Assembly (NCBI GenBank): GCA_010093605.1
Contig: MU004181.1
Location: 3,750,215-3,814,214, forward strand
Length of the DNA stretch: 64,000 nt
DNA from: Lophium mytilinum
Lineage: Eukaryota > Ascomycota > Dothideomycetes > Mytilinidiales > Mytilinidiaceae
Reading direction: 5' to 3'
Each line of letters begins with the position of its first letter. Within the stretch, counting starts at the first letter, position 1. Below, piece by piece: positions 31,947 through 41,778 of the stretch. The notes under the pieces were generated by a model that was not told the DNA's origin, did no database searches, and saw only the letters and a program-made list of their open reading frames with translations. The translations under genes were made by a program, and so were the position numbers.

Positions 31947-33218
31947 TTAGCACACATCCTCCACCTCTACCGCCTCGCCGCTTCGCGGTCCTATATCTGA
32001 GCGTAGGACGCGGCCGAAGAGCTCGGTCAGCATGTTGAAGCAGATGCCCGCGATCGGGGGGTCGTAGCGGCCTTTGCTTAGTTCGTCGCGGATGAAGGCA
32101 TCTGTAGTCATGTATCGTCAGCATGAGTGACAGAGAGTAGCCGTCGAAGTGATAACGGCATGAAAGACTTGGGATAGGGTTTGCTTACGCTGTGCCCATG
32201 CCACCTCGTAGAAGGAGAACGTCAAGCCAGCGTCGTGGAGCGTCTTGCGGATGAGATCGCGACCAGCGGGTGGGACGTGGTTGTCTAGTTTGCCAAAGAT
32301 CTGTAGGGTCACGCTCATCAGTATCGGTTCACATTACATGCCTCATATAACACTTTTGAGAGTAGTAGTCTCGGCTCACCATCACCAGTTCCCCCTTGAT
32401 GTCCCCAGCACGCGCCAAACTGTCGTCGTTCTTCCCCGCACCTAGACTCTTCGAGTGCATGTCCGTCGCGAAGTAACACACCGCGGCAGAGACTCTCTTG
32501 TCTAGTGCAGCGCGGTACGCGAGGTGGCCGCCTAGGCACATACCTGCAGCGCCGATGCGGCCGGTGCAGGTCGGAAGGGAGACGAGATGGTCGATGCTGA
32601 GGGTCGCATCTTCGTCGTACGCGGAGACTTTCTTCTTGATCTTCCACTCGTTGCCGGCATCTGTACCGGGGCCGTCGTAGGCGAGGGCTTCCGGGCCTGT
32701 GAACTCGTGGTAGGAGGAGGGTGCTACGGCGATGTAGCCTTGGCCAGCGATTTGGCGGCAGAAGCGTGCGACGGGGCCGGTGACTAGAGAGGGGCGTGAG
32801 GTCAGGTTGTGATGGAAGATGTAGCGAACGAGATGTGATCTTCCTTTAAAAGTGGAATTTGAGAAATGGAAAGGAGTTCTTATGAATACTTTAATGCTGA
32901 CAGACAGGAAAGTTATAGTGCGAGATGTATACTGTCACGTAAACTAAGAGTGGTGGATCTTGTAATACTCTTCTTTTCGATATAGACAAGGAGGGAGGAG
33001 ACATAGAAGAGAACTCGGAACTACCTCATACCTTGATAGATCTCACTGAAGACAACGACTCCTGGGAATTTAGCCTTTGGGTAGTTTGCAATTGTTGGAT
33101 GGAACACGAAAAGCCCTAGTCATTTTCAGAAAGACACGGAATGTCACGGATGAATCGGCCTACGCATATCCCCTCCAGCCTGGGTGGCAATATCGACGTG
33201 TGACTCTTGAATAAGCAT
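31947..33218 (-). CDS. Dienelactone hydrolase family protein
   Basis: Predicted 269 residues from five exons (33218-33164, 33115-33032, 32783-32380, 32300-32189, 32101-31947), in phase. The alpha/beta-hydrolase nucleophile is a cysteine, C129, in GMCLGGHL, as in carboxymethylenebutenolidases rather than serine esterases. FPGVVVFSEIYQVTG with its glutamate, IAVAPSSYHEF, and a late FYEVAWAQHAF containing the histidine complete the picture. Intron 2 is 248 nt. The family hydrolyses dienelactones in aromatic catabolism, but many fungal members have no known substrate. No pathway neighbour is present. The ATG at 33218 is chosen because it starts the conserved N-terminal strand; no nearer upstream ATG competes. 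Confidence 0.85.
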
Positions 33219-34201
33219 CTTGATATAGCCTTCCTGTTCCTTATTTTGAAAGTTGAGCTGGCGGAGGAGCAGAGACGAAGCTTGTGGTGAAATTGAGACG
33301 ATGTCTAAAGCGGAAGTGGAGCTACGGTGGACGATGAGAGCCAACCTTCTTTTCAGTAGAACTAGGCGCGCCCCTCCGTGCCCTTCTGCAACTCAGACGT
33401 CAGATCTAACTCCGCACAAAGCCATACCGGGCGTCCTTTAATCTCAGAATACGTGAGGAGATGAGAGCTAATAACAAGCGTATCATCCGCAATCTCCGTC
33501 TCGCAGAGGATTATGACAAAGTTCCTTGGTATGCGTGCAATGCACCCCTTCAGTCAGGTCAGTTTTGACCCATTCAGAACACACGAAACAGTGTCGATTC
33601 TAAGAACAGCATCTTTGACATCTGGACATGTTTGTAGGCCCCCAAAATGGCTAGCACAGGGGCCAAAGTCAGCCGCCCTGCAGCTCGCTCCTCAAGCTCA
33701 CGATGGCTTAGGCCGCCCTTCAGCCGCACATGCTAACAGCACCGGCTTCACGCCACTATATGAGAGGATCTCCGGTCCCCTTCCTTTCCCCACCTCTTCC
33801 TCAATTCTTCTTGGCTCTATGAACATAGCTTTCGCGAGTTGGTAACACTGTGGCGCTGCCTATCTTTCTTGTGGCTTGACTCATCCCTTACAGCGAATTC
33901 CTGTCGAGGTGAGTCAAGATTGTTGCTGGATTGTTGCCTGGACATTTGATGACGCGGGAGTAGTATAAAGAGTCTACGATTTCTCAAATGTTGAAATCAG
34001 AAAGAGAAGATCAATCGAACAACATTCGTCTCCGTTCGCATATCCTCAATACGACCAATTGAACCTTCGAGAGTGCTCTCATCCTCAATCTACTACCCCA
34101 GAACCGTCCATTATACTTTCAATAGTCCTTGTGTCCTCAGTCTACTGCACATACTCGCCACTTAAGCTTGAAGAGACAGTCCTGTCATCCCCAAAGCAAT
34201 C
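33219..34201. promoter_or_regulatory. Divergent promoter, hydrolase / VWA-RBR gene
   Basis: 983 bp between head-to-head genes. Short open frames have no features. A GTATAAAGAG box near 33963, about 240 bases before the VWA-RBR start, may be its core promoter. Confidence 0.4.
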
Positions 34202-37200
34202 ATGGAATCCACCGAGAAAGAGATATACGATCTCCTCATCCTTGTAGACGCAACTTATTCTATGGTACGTGAGGTCCCAGTACACATATTACAATCCTTT
34301 GGTTTCATCATTCCTGGAGCGTGTTGTAACATCGAAACGCGGTTGTGCACCTATGCTTGCCGGGCATGCAAAAGGTGGCACTCGTATTCATACTTAGAAG
34401 CCGCGATGGATGCGTACTCATGTATGGCACTGCCTGGGGTCCTTCAATGCATTTTCAGAGTCCTAAATGGGATATAAACTGTTCATTTTGGGCCATTCGA
34501 AAAGTCGTTGAAGCACTTCAAGCAGTGGCAGACAGATGTACAGGAGACAGCATGCTTGAAGATCGCGCCACTCTTTTCATCCCAGCGTGATACATGAGCC
34601 GCTTCGGGCACTATTTTGCCAGAAGATCTAGTATCTTTTCTTGACTCCCGTCCCCCTCACGTTCCCCCTGCCGCTCTTTGCGAAAATATGCTAACATGCG
34701 TCCTACTACCTCCAGAGCGATTACCTCGAATCATTGCAATTGTCTTTGCCAAAGGTCATTGCCATCTCTACCCTGACCGATTGCTTTGCTCGCATTGGTC
34801 TCTTAGCGTACCGCGATTACTGTGATACAAAGCTGCTAGAGTGGTCAGGCTGGCTTGAGCCTTCGGCAAGTGACAAAGAATCTCAGCCAGACCTCATCTC
34901 GCTAGCAAAGTCACTAGACCCTCTCGGGGGTGGCGACTATGCTGAAGCGACCAAGACCGGGTTGGCGAAGGCGTACGAGGTGATGAGACCAGAGGCGACG
35001 ACCATTATTCTTGTCTACACGGATGCTCCCCCGCACTCGCTGGTCAATGGATCCATGACTGAGGAATGGTCTAATCTTGGCAAAGAGAAGAAGGCGCTCA
35101 GCGATCCGGCGTCATATGGCGGATATGGTCCTCTGTTCAATGACTGGGTATCTGCGAGCAAGACCCTCCACTCTGGGGAGAAGAAGGCCCAGGTCTTCTG
35201 CATTCTGGAACCGTCGATGGCTTGGCAGTACGTCGGCCATTACAACTATCTCTCTGCCATTACTCGCGGTGCATGCCTCTATCTCAAAAACTCTAAGCCC
35301 CTCAGCATTTCAGAAGTGACTGTGGAAATGCTTCTCGCGTGGATGGGTGTCGAAAAGGCCGGAGTAAGCGGAGCACCCCAAACGCTCTCTGCGTCGCTGT
35401 CGCGATACATCGATGTTAGTGCCATCAAGAAGGCCAAGCACGAAACCGATCCCGCGGCAGATACGTACTTCGCCGCCACCAAGAAGGAGGCAGATGCCAA
35501 GAAGCTGATTATGAAGAACATCACGGAAGTCCAGCTTACCACCGAGATTCTCAAGAAACATTTGCCTAAGAAGAAGACTCCGGTACAGGACTTTGCGAAG
35601 CGATACAATACTGACGAAGCGTACAAAGCTGTGGCTGTGGAGCATCTTACGAAGATCATCAATGAAGACGTTTCGGCTGTATCACTTAACCCGGTGTTTG
35701 GAAGCCTCTGGCGTGCGGTTTGCAACGACAGAAACAACAAAGCTCGGGATGGATTGATATCCGCATTCGGCCTCCAGGTTGAGAGGATAGCTAATGCAGA
35801 GGAAAAAGCTCGCATGAAGACTTGGCTTGAGGAGTCTTACGATTATACAGCCGAGGTTCTAGAAGCAATTGAATCCGTTCCTAAGGAACAGCGATTCCCA
35901 TGTGTTTATCTCGATCCTACGTTGGCCTTTGTTAAACCTACCCTCGATGGAGATGCCGACGTCGAAGACGAAGATGATCGCCCTATTACTCAATTTCGTC
36001 GCGACGAACTCCTCGAAATTGGAAGGTCATGCGATTACAAGATACTTCGACGTCTCGGGAGGGTCCTCACCCGTCTCTCCTTCGTGGAATCTGCTAGTGA
36101 TTTTCCAGCCCATATCGTGGGCACCAGCGACGAAGATGTTCCAAAAATTCCGATGGCGCTTGCCAGTCAAGAGCATGGGCGCAAATTTTGGAGAATCTTA
36201 CTCCATATCGTTGTCCCTGGAACGATGCTGGCGGCTCGCCCATCTGCGCTTCTAGCTGCTCTCAGTATCCGATTGGGTGTACAGCCACTGTTCAAGGCTG
36301 CGGACACGGAGATGCTGATTTGGAAGGAAAAGTGGAACAACCTCGAGATCCCAGAGACATGGAATGTCAGCTGCCTTTCACTTCTGCTGGATGCCGACCA
36401 GGAGTATCGACAGAGAATGGGTACGGAAGGAGGCACCACTAAATCAAAGCTCTTAAAAGAGAGTGATCGAGCACTTTTCGAGCGACTCGTCGAATACAAG
36501 ATGCTGGAGCTTAATCTCAATACTCATTTGTCAGCTCTTATTGGTTGGACACCGGAAAAGACATCTGTATCTATCGGTCCCGTTGTCACTTGTCGATCCT
36601 GCAAATATCCCCGCTCCGTATCCGTCATGGGGAAGAATAGCCAATGCGGGCCATGCTCTGCACACGACTATAAGGACGCCAAGGAAAAAGAGGCCTACAT
36701 CAACTGCCGAGTAACGAAATCAGACGATGAGAACACTCAGGCCTCATGGGTTGAATGTTTCAATCGTGAGTGCCGTGCTCAATACGTCGTTTACAACGTA
36801 GATGCATTGAACGTCCGTGCGAAGTGCCATTACTGTCGGGCTCCAAATATGGGCAGTGCTCCCGTGCTCGAATGCACTCAGTGTTTCAACCGCGTCATCT
36901 ACCCAGAGGAATATCGCCCATCTACTTTGGCCAAAAACGACTTCAAATGCTACGCGTGCGTATCCAAGCGCACTACGATTGTCGCTGTAGAGACCAATGC
37001 GAACAAAATCTGCCAAGAAACCGACAAATCCTTCTGGCTTCTCAAGAACACGTCAAATAAGATTGCCGATCCCTTTAATGGGCGCTCTCTTTTTCATACC
37101 ATCACTGCTTCTGGTACCGCAGACTTTGCTAAGCTTGTCACTCTTTTCCCGAGCCAGCCTTATGCCCAGCTTAGACTCAAGGGCAAGCTAATCCACAACG

Positions 37201-37988
37201 CACCAGACCTAGTCAAGCATCTTCAATCTTTCATCTCTCGCCGCCGCACTGAATCAGTCCCGTGCTCTCTATGCTTCAGCAACTTCCGCCACACCGCGCT
37301 TCGCCCCGCATGTGGCCGCTCAGGGTGTACTCAACGCATCTGTGGCGACTGCCTCCAGTCATGGTACGGTCTCAATGGCTCAGGCCGCATCATCAACACC
37401 GCCGCTCTGTTCTGCCCATTCTGCCGACGTGCTCCGGCTGCAAGGACGCTCAATGCCTATGGCCAGGGCATCCACGCCGTTGGTGGGCTGAAGACGGCAG
37501 TCGAGGAGCGCGGGCAATGGATCCACGCCTGGTGCGTTGAATGCGGCCACGCACGCCGGTATGTGGAGAGAGTATGCGCGCGAGGCGCACCTGCCGAAGT
37601 AAAAGATTGGCAGTGTGAAGACTGCATCCGCTACATCGAAGCGATGAATTCCGCAAACGAGAACGCCATCAACGAGCTTCTAGAGCAGCAAGATCTTGAG
37701 GATGACGAGCACCATCGTACTCGGCGCCGCGGCGGTAATCGTGCTCAGAGAGCTATTCGGGAGGGATACACGCGCCACACGATAGGGGGATCGAGGGTGG
37801 TTATCAAGAAGTGCCCAAAGTGTGGGGTGGACAGCCAGAAGGACAGTGGGTGCAATCATGTCATGTGTCCGGTCCGAGGCTGCCAAACGCATTGGTGCTG
37901 GGAGTGTGGGGGGGCGTTTGATGAGGACGAGATTTATGATCATATGGCGGAGGATCATGATGGGATGTTTGGGCATTATGATGATTAA
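34202..37988 (+). CDS. VWA domain plus RING / RBR-like zinc protein, 1,111 residues
   Basis: Two exons (34202-34264 and 34716-37988) in phase. The N-terminus LLILVDATYSM has a MIDAS-like D16-x-T18-x-S20, and the next exon continues it as SDYLESL, giving a VWA fold through about residue 210 (AYRDYCDTKL, IILVYTDAPPHS). Cysteine pairs from residue 647 (CRSCK...CGPC) mark a first zinc region, followed by a middle cysteine-rich stretch. A RING-type cluster starts at C871 (CSLC...CGRSGC...CGDC...CPFC). The C-terminus (CPKCG at 1054, SGCNHVMC, WCWECGGAF) matches the Rcat/RING2 module of RBR ubiquitin ligases, with C1067 in the position of the catalytic cysteine. Probably an E3 ligase. The 451-nt intron is unusually long. 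Confidence 0.8.
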
Positions 37989-38201
37989 GGGTGATTGAGA
38001 GCGCATTTGAGATGTATGAGAAGATTCGAAGTAGATCCGGAACGCTGGAGGTCTACAGACTCATGTCTAGTCCTTGTATCATGTTGGCATGACTGCTTGG
38101 TAGTTAGGATGCTTGAACCTACGTTAAGTTTAGCCTCCATCGACACACCCTCTCTTACAGCCCCGTCTCTCTTCCCATTCAACCTATAAAATCCCCTCAG
38201 C

Positions 38202-38732
38202 TTACTCCCCTCCACAAAACTTTGACACCTCAAATGGCCTCGGCTGCAAAGCCAAATCCGCACTCTCCATATTCGCATTCCCAAACTCCATCACCTCCCT
38301 CTCCAGCGCAGCCACATCATCGCACTTGAGCACCTTCTTCCCGTCCGCCTCTCCCGTAAGCTCCCCTAGCACCTTCAGGAGCCAAGTGCGGCATGTAACA
38401 TCCAAGTCATTCAGCCGCTCATCGAATTGACGGATGGTCTTGTCAGCGTGCTCACGAGCAGCGAGGTCGGCGATCGTCGCGATCTGGAAGAGCCCAACGA
38501 GAAACGTTTCGTGAAAGACGCCGCGGGTGTCTTGGTGTGCGGCGATCCAGGTACCAGCGCTGCCAGTGATGTGGTACTTGGTGCCGCCGGCGTCTTTGTT
38601 GTTGTGTACGTAGAGTGCCCAGTGGAAGTTGAAGGCTTCGGGGGGCGAGGCACGGTTGAAGAGGAGCATGTAGACACCGCCGTCTTCGAGGACGTCGAGT
38701 GGGTGGGGCTTTGGTCTGGCTATGGAAGACAT
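38202..38732 (-). CDS. Unknown fungal protein, 176 residues
   Basis: Intronless frame with an ATG start and coding-like composition. The N-terminal half contains GGVYMLLFNRASPPEAFNFHWALYVH and later GTKYHITGSAGTW, a strand-rich pattern resembling short fungal proteins of unknown function built around an HWAL(Y/I)V core. The C-terminal half is helical. No signal peptide or membrane segment. It converges with the VWA-RBR gene, 213 bases away. I cannot assign a function. Confidence 0.65.
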   Translation of the reverse strand: MSSIARPKPHPLDVLEDGGVYMLLFNRASPPEAFNFHWALYVHNNKDAGGTKYHITGSAGTWIAAHQDTRGVFHETFLVGLFQIATIADLAAREHADKTIRQFDERLNDLDVTCRTWLLKVLGELTGEADGKKVLKCDDVAALEREVMEFGNANMESADLALQPRPFEVSKFCGGE

Positions 38733-39279
38733 AATGGAGATGAGTCCGTGGAAAGAGATGTGCTCGATTTGGAAAGGCTAGGGTTATACTTGGAACATCG
38801 GGTGATGCTAAGACTTTTATGTGAATGACTCCCAAATTCGACCTCTCACCAAATGAAGAGTTGAACAGCATCAGATGCTATAGTAAGACTATTGGTATTC
38901 ATCTACCAGAATGCACACTGCGAGACAGCACCCCGACGCCAACAGTGAGTTACCCATTGCTTGGAAAAGGGGACATATTGGCTCCACCAAGCGGATCTAA
39001 ATTATTTTTGATGATCATGTTCTGACGATACGTTGAAATGGAACAGCACAGTGTCTCGATATAGATATGTGTGGGCTTTTCTTTCTACTGCTCACGATGA
39101 TTTTCAGTATGACGATAGAGTCTAGCATTCCAAACAGCTGTGTAAACTCGCGAGACAGTGATACAGGATTGCTTACTAACTAATAACTGGCCTGTGCACC
39201 GTCAATCTTCCCTTCAAGTCTCTCCACGCCGCTCTTACAAAGGGTACCTTTGTACCTTCGAAGTTCTTCGAGAGATAAA
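38733..39279. other. Intergenic, no feature seen
   Basis: Divergent gap between two unrecognised genes. No coherent frame. Confidence 0.4.
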
Positions 39280-40194
39280 ATGACAACCCTTGCCACACTC
39301 CCTGCGGAATTGCGACAGCAAATCGTCTTGAACAGCATAAATTACGAATTTCAGGAAATACCTAATTCGCTAAACATAGCAGCCTTGCTAGCCCTCGAGA
39401 GCCCCTCTCCCAAACCAAAATCCCGCGTCCATACTCCACTCAGCGGCGTCTGCAAAATTCTCCAAGAGGACATCCAGGAGGTGCTCCGCCGTTGGCCTGA
39501 CGCCAAAACGGGTTCCTTTAGCCCAGTTGAGACGCCATAGGACTTGCGTTGCTTGCATCTTGTCAATAATTATTTCGCACAGCGTGCAACAACCTTGAAC
39601 CGCGCATGGCCTGGTATTCAGGAAATGCAAAGCCAACTGTTTGACCATCGAAAAAACTATGAAGCTTATGACAACTTGGAAAGACTCGACATGGGCCTGG
39701 CAAATCTGTGTATCCTAAAGGAGTGGGGCTATCGCTTTGAAGGACGGATCCCTACAAGCGTCAAGGTTCTGAAAATCGACCTCACGATCCCTTCGGGAGC
39801 TTTGAAAATTCTGGAAGAATGTGGTCGAGGAGGTGCTCACGTGCCGAGACAAGAGCGAATTGAATTGCAGGGGCATTTTTGGTATTATCTTATTGACCAA
39901 ATCGTGCATACGCTCAGCAACGTTATACGGGGCATGGACTTGCTATTGTCTGCCGACGAAATAGTTCACGCTGCGCCAGGCTTAGAGAACTTGGTACTTG
40001 AGACCATCGGATTGGCTCCTGAGAACCAGGTGAATGCCATGGCTCATGCGAGCGAGGGAGTGAGGCAAAAGTGGGAAACCGAGAATATCATATTTCCATG
40101 CAATAGTTTCGCCTTTTCCAAGATCGTCCTCACTTTGTCTGATTTCACGAGGCAGGTCAAGGCAAAACGGGTGGAGCTAGGGCTAGAGATATAG
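39280..40194 (+). CDS. F-box-like unknown protein with in-frame TAG
   Basis: The frame from ATG 39280 opens with TTLATLPAELRQQIVLNSI, the leucine/proline start typical of fungal F-box-like proteins that recruit substrates to SCF ligases. A TAG at 39538-39540 interrupts it, after which the same frame stays open to 40194. A 60-nt intron, 39481-39540 (donor GTGCTC, CTGAC branch-like word, acceptor CATAG), would remove the stop exactly and give 284 residues. If it is not spliced, the gene is either truncated at 86 residues or a young pseudogene. The coding-like reading across the putative intron (LRRWPDAKTGSF) leaves both options open. No leucine-rich repeats recognised downstream. Confidence 0.5.
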
Positions 40195-40227
40195 AGACTC
40201 TATGAGTTGAACATAAAGCGGCAGCTC

Positions 40228-40358
40228 GACACTGTTCGCGGGCCACTTTCAGCCTAGTCAATATTGTCCTTTTCTGATCTTTCATATTGTACTACAAGAC
40301 CTCAGATGGTACTAGGCTAGTGTATGAAAAGCCCAGAGGGCGTGTGTTGCTCAAGTAT
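40228..40358 (-). repeat. Dispersed repeat R1, copy B
   Basis: Reverse-complement match to 8343-8481 (GTGTGTTGCTCAAGTAT, GAAAAGCCCAGAGGGC, ACTAGGCTAGTGTA, GCGGGCCACTT). It lies just past the F-box-like gene and may contribute to its 3' region. Confidence 0.75.
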
Positions 40359-40545
40359 TTCGTTGTAATTCTTATCCCTCGAAGAACCTCGCTTGGAAGA
40401 TGGAATACCGCCACAATACTATAATATATATATAATCTTCAAACCTTGTTTGCTCTCGCTGTCAAGACGTCCCTGCAAATCCTAATCGCAACAGCAGGCC
40501 ATTACCCCGTTCCCCTCCACTTCAACAAGGCCCGTCAACTGATTC

Positions 40546-41166
40546 ATGTCTCCACCTTCACCCACGGTTCCCATCTCAGAACCAACATCTTCACTTGCAG
40601 CACTCTACCATGGAAAAGCCTACCATCAGAGCGCGCGCTTCTTTAAAGTTCTCTCTGCGGCCATTCCAGCTCTCTTCCTCTCGACATACTGCACACCACA
40701 CATTTCCCCAAAACTTACCCACAAGCTACTTCGAGACACGCAACGAACGACGCAGACAAAACCTCACGAAATGGCCTTTATAACCACGACCACGACTACG
40801 ACCAATACCTACCATGTCCTCGCCATGGCCGTCAGCCATCTCCCTCCCTCGAGCCTCAACACTAACCCTAACACCAAAAACCCTATGGTCTCACGCCCAG
40901 CCTCTCCCACGAAAAGAACCCAGTTCCTGGACTCATACAACCACGCGGAGACACCCAAGGAACACGACCGCGACTCATTCCACCCCACCAACCATCACAT
41001 CCGCTTTATTCAGCCCGAGATCGTGAAATACCCCACACCGGGGAAGGATGCACGTTGGGTGGGCAAGCTATTCAGCGGATCGCACCTGTCGTGGGCCGAG
41101 AAGGTCGAGAGGGCGAGGAAGAAGGATGGGAAGATGGGGAAGGGTAACAGATTGCGGGATTTTTAG
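40546..41166 (+). CDS. Possible unknown protein, 206 residues
   Basis: An intronless frame rich in Thr, Ser, Pro and His with a threonine run (residues about 78-86). The last 60 residues look most gene-like: RFIQPEIVKYPTPGKDARWVGKLFSGSHLSWAEKVERARKKDG, ending in a basic tail. The true start may be a later ATG at 40771, since the first 75 residues are of low quality. No domain recognised. Confidence 0.45.
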   Translation: MSPPSPTVPISEPTSSLAALYHGKAYHQSARFFKVLSAAIPALFLSTYCTPHISPKLTHKLLRDTQRTTQTKPHEMAFITTTTTTTNTYHVLAMAVSHLPPSSLNTNPNTKNPMVSRPASPTKRTQFLDSYNHAETPKEHDRDSFHPTNHHIRFIQPEIVKYPTPGKDARWVGKLFSGSHLSWAEKVERARKKDGKMGKGNRLRDF

Positions 41167-41778
41167 GAAATGTACCTGGGCGCGCTTGTGTTCGGTATAT
41201 TCGGTGATCTTGAGTTTAATATTAGTGGATTTTAGTCGGGGTATGTCCGGAGGGAGGGGGGGAGGGCGGCGTTTATTGTCATCTTAGCTAGGTATCGCGA
41301 GCAGAAGTGGGAGGAGGCACAACAATCCAGAGAAAAAGCACCATATCAGAACAAATCTTTCGAATTATAAACCTACACACTCATGCCACCAGTCTCACCT
41401 CGGTTCCACATCACAAACTTCACTCTTCCGCACCGGAAATCATGAACCGGAGAAAAACCACGATACACACAGGTATATGAACAAGCAACACGAAAAAAGG
41501 TCCCTTGTGAAAATGCAGTCGAGAACAACAACAAAACACACTCCACAACCATTGGAAAAAGATGACGAGAAGGGCCAACGACGGGGAAGACATGATGTAG
41601 GTACAAACCGCAAAGGAGATATAGGTATCCACGTCAATCCATACATGACACATCACCGCCGCTTCTTCTCCGGGTACTAAGCATTAGGTATACACGACCG
41701 CCCTCCGCCGCATCCAATCTATCACGATCAACCTTTCCAATCCAAAGGCTCATGCCACCGTTGTACTTTGTTCGTCCC
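41167..41778. other. Convergent 3' flanks
   Basis: Between two genes that converge. No gene-like frame; probably UTRs. Confidence 0.45.

Noticed and set aside
40859-40876. Telomere-like CTAACCCTAACACC
   Set aside because: Only two imperfect units inside a coding frame, with conserved genes on both sides; not a telomere or interstitial array.
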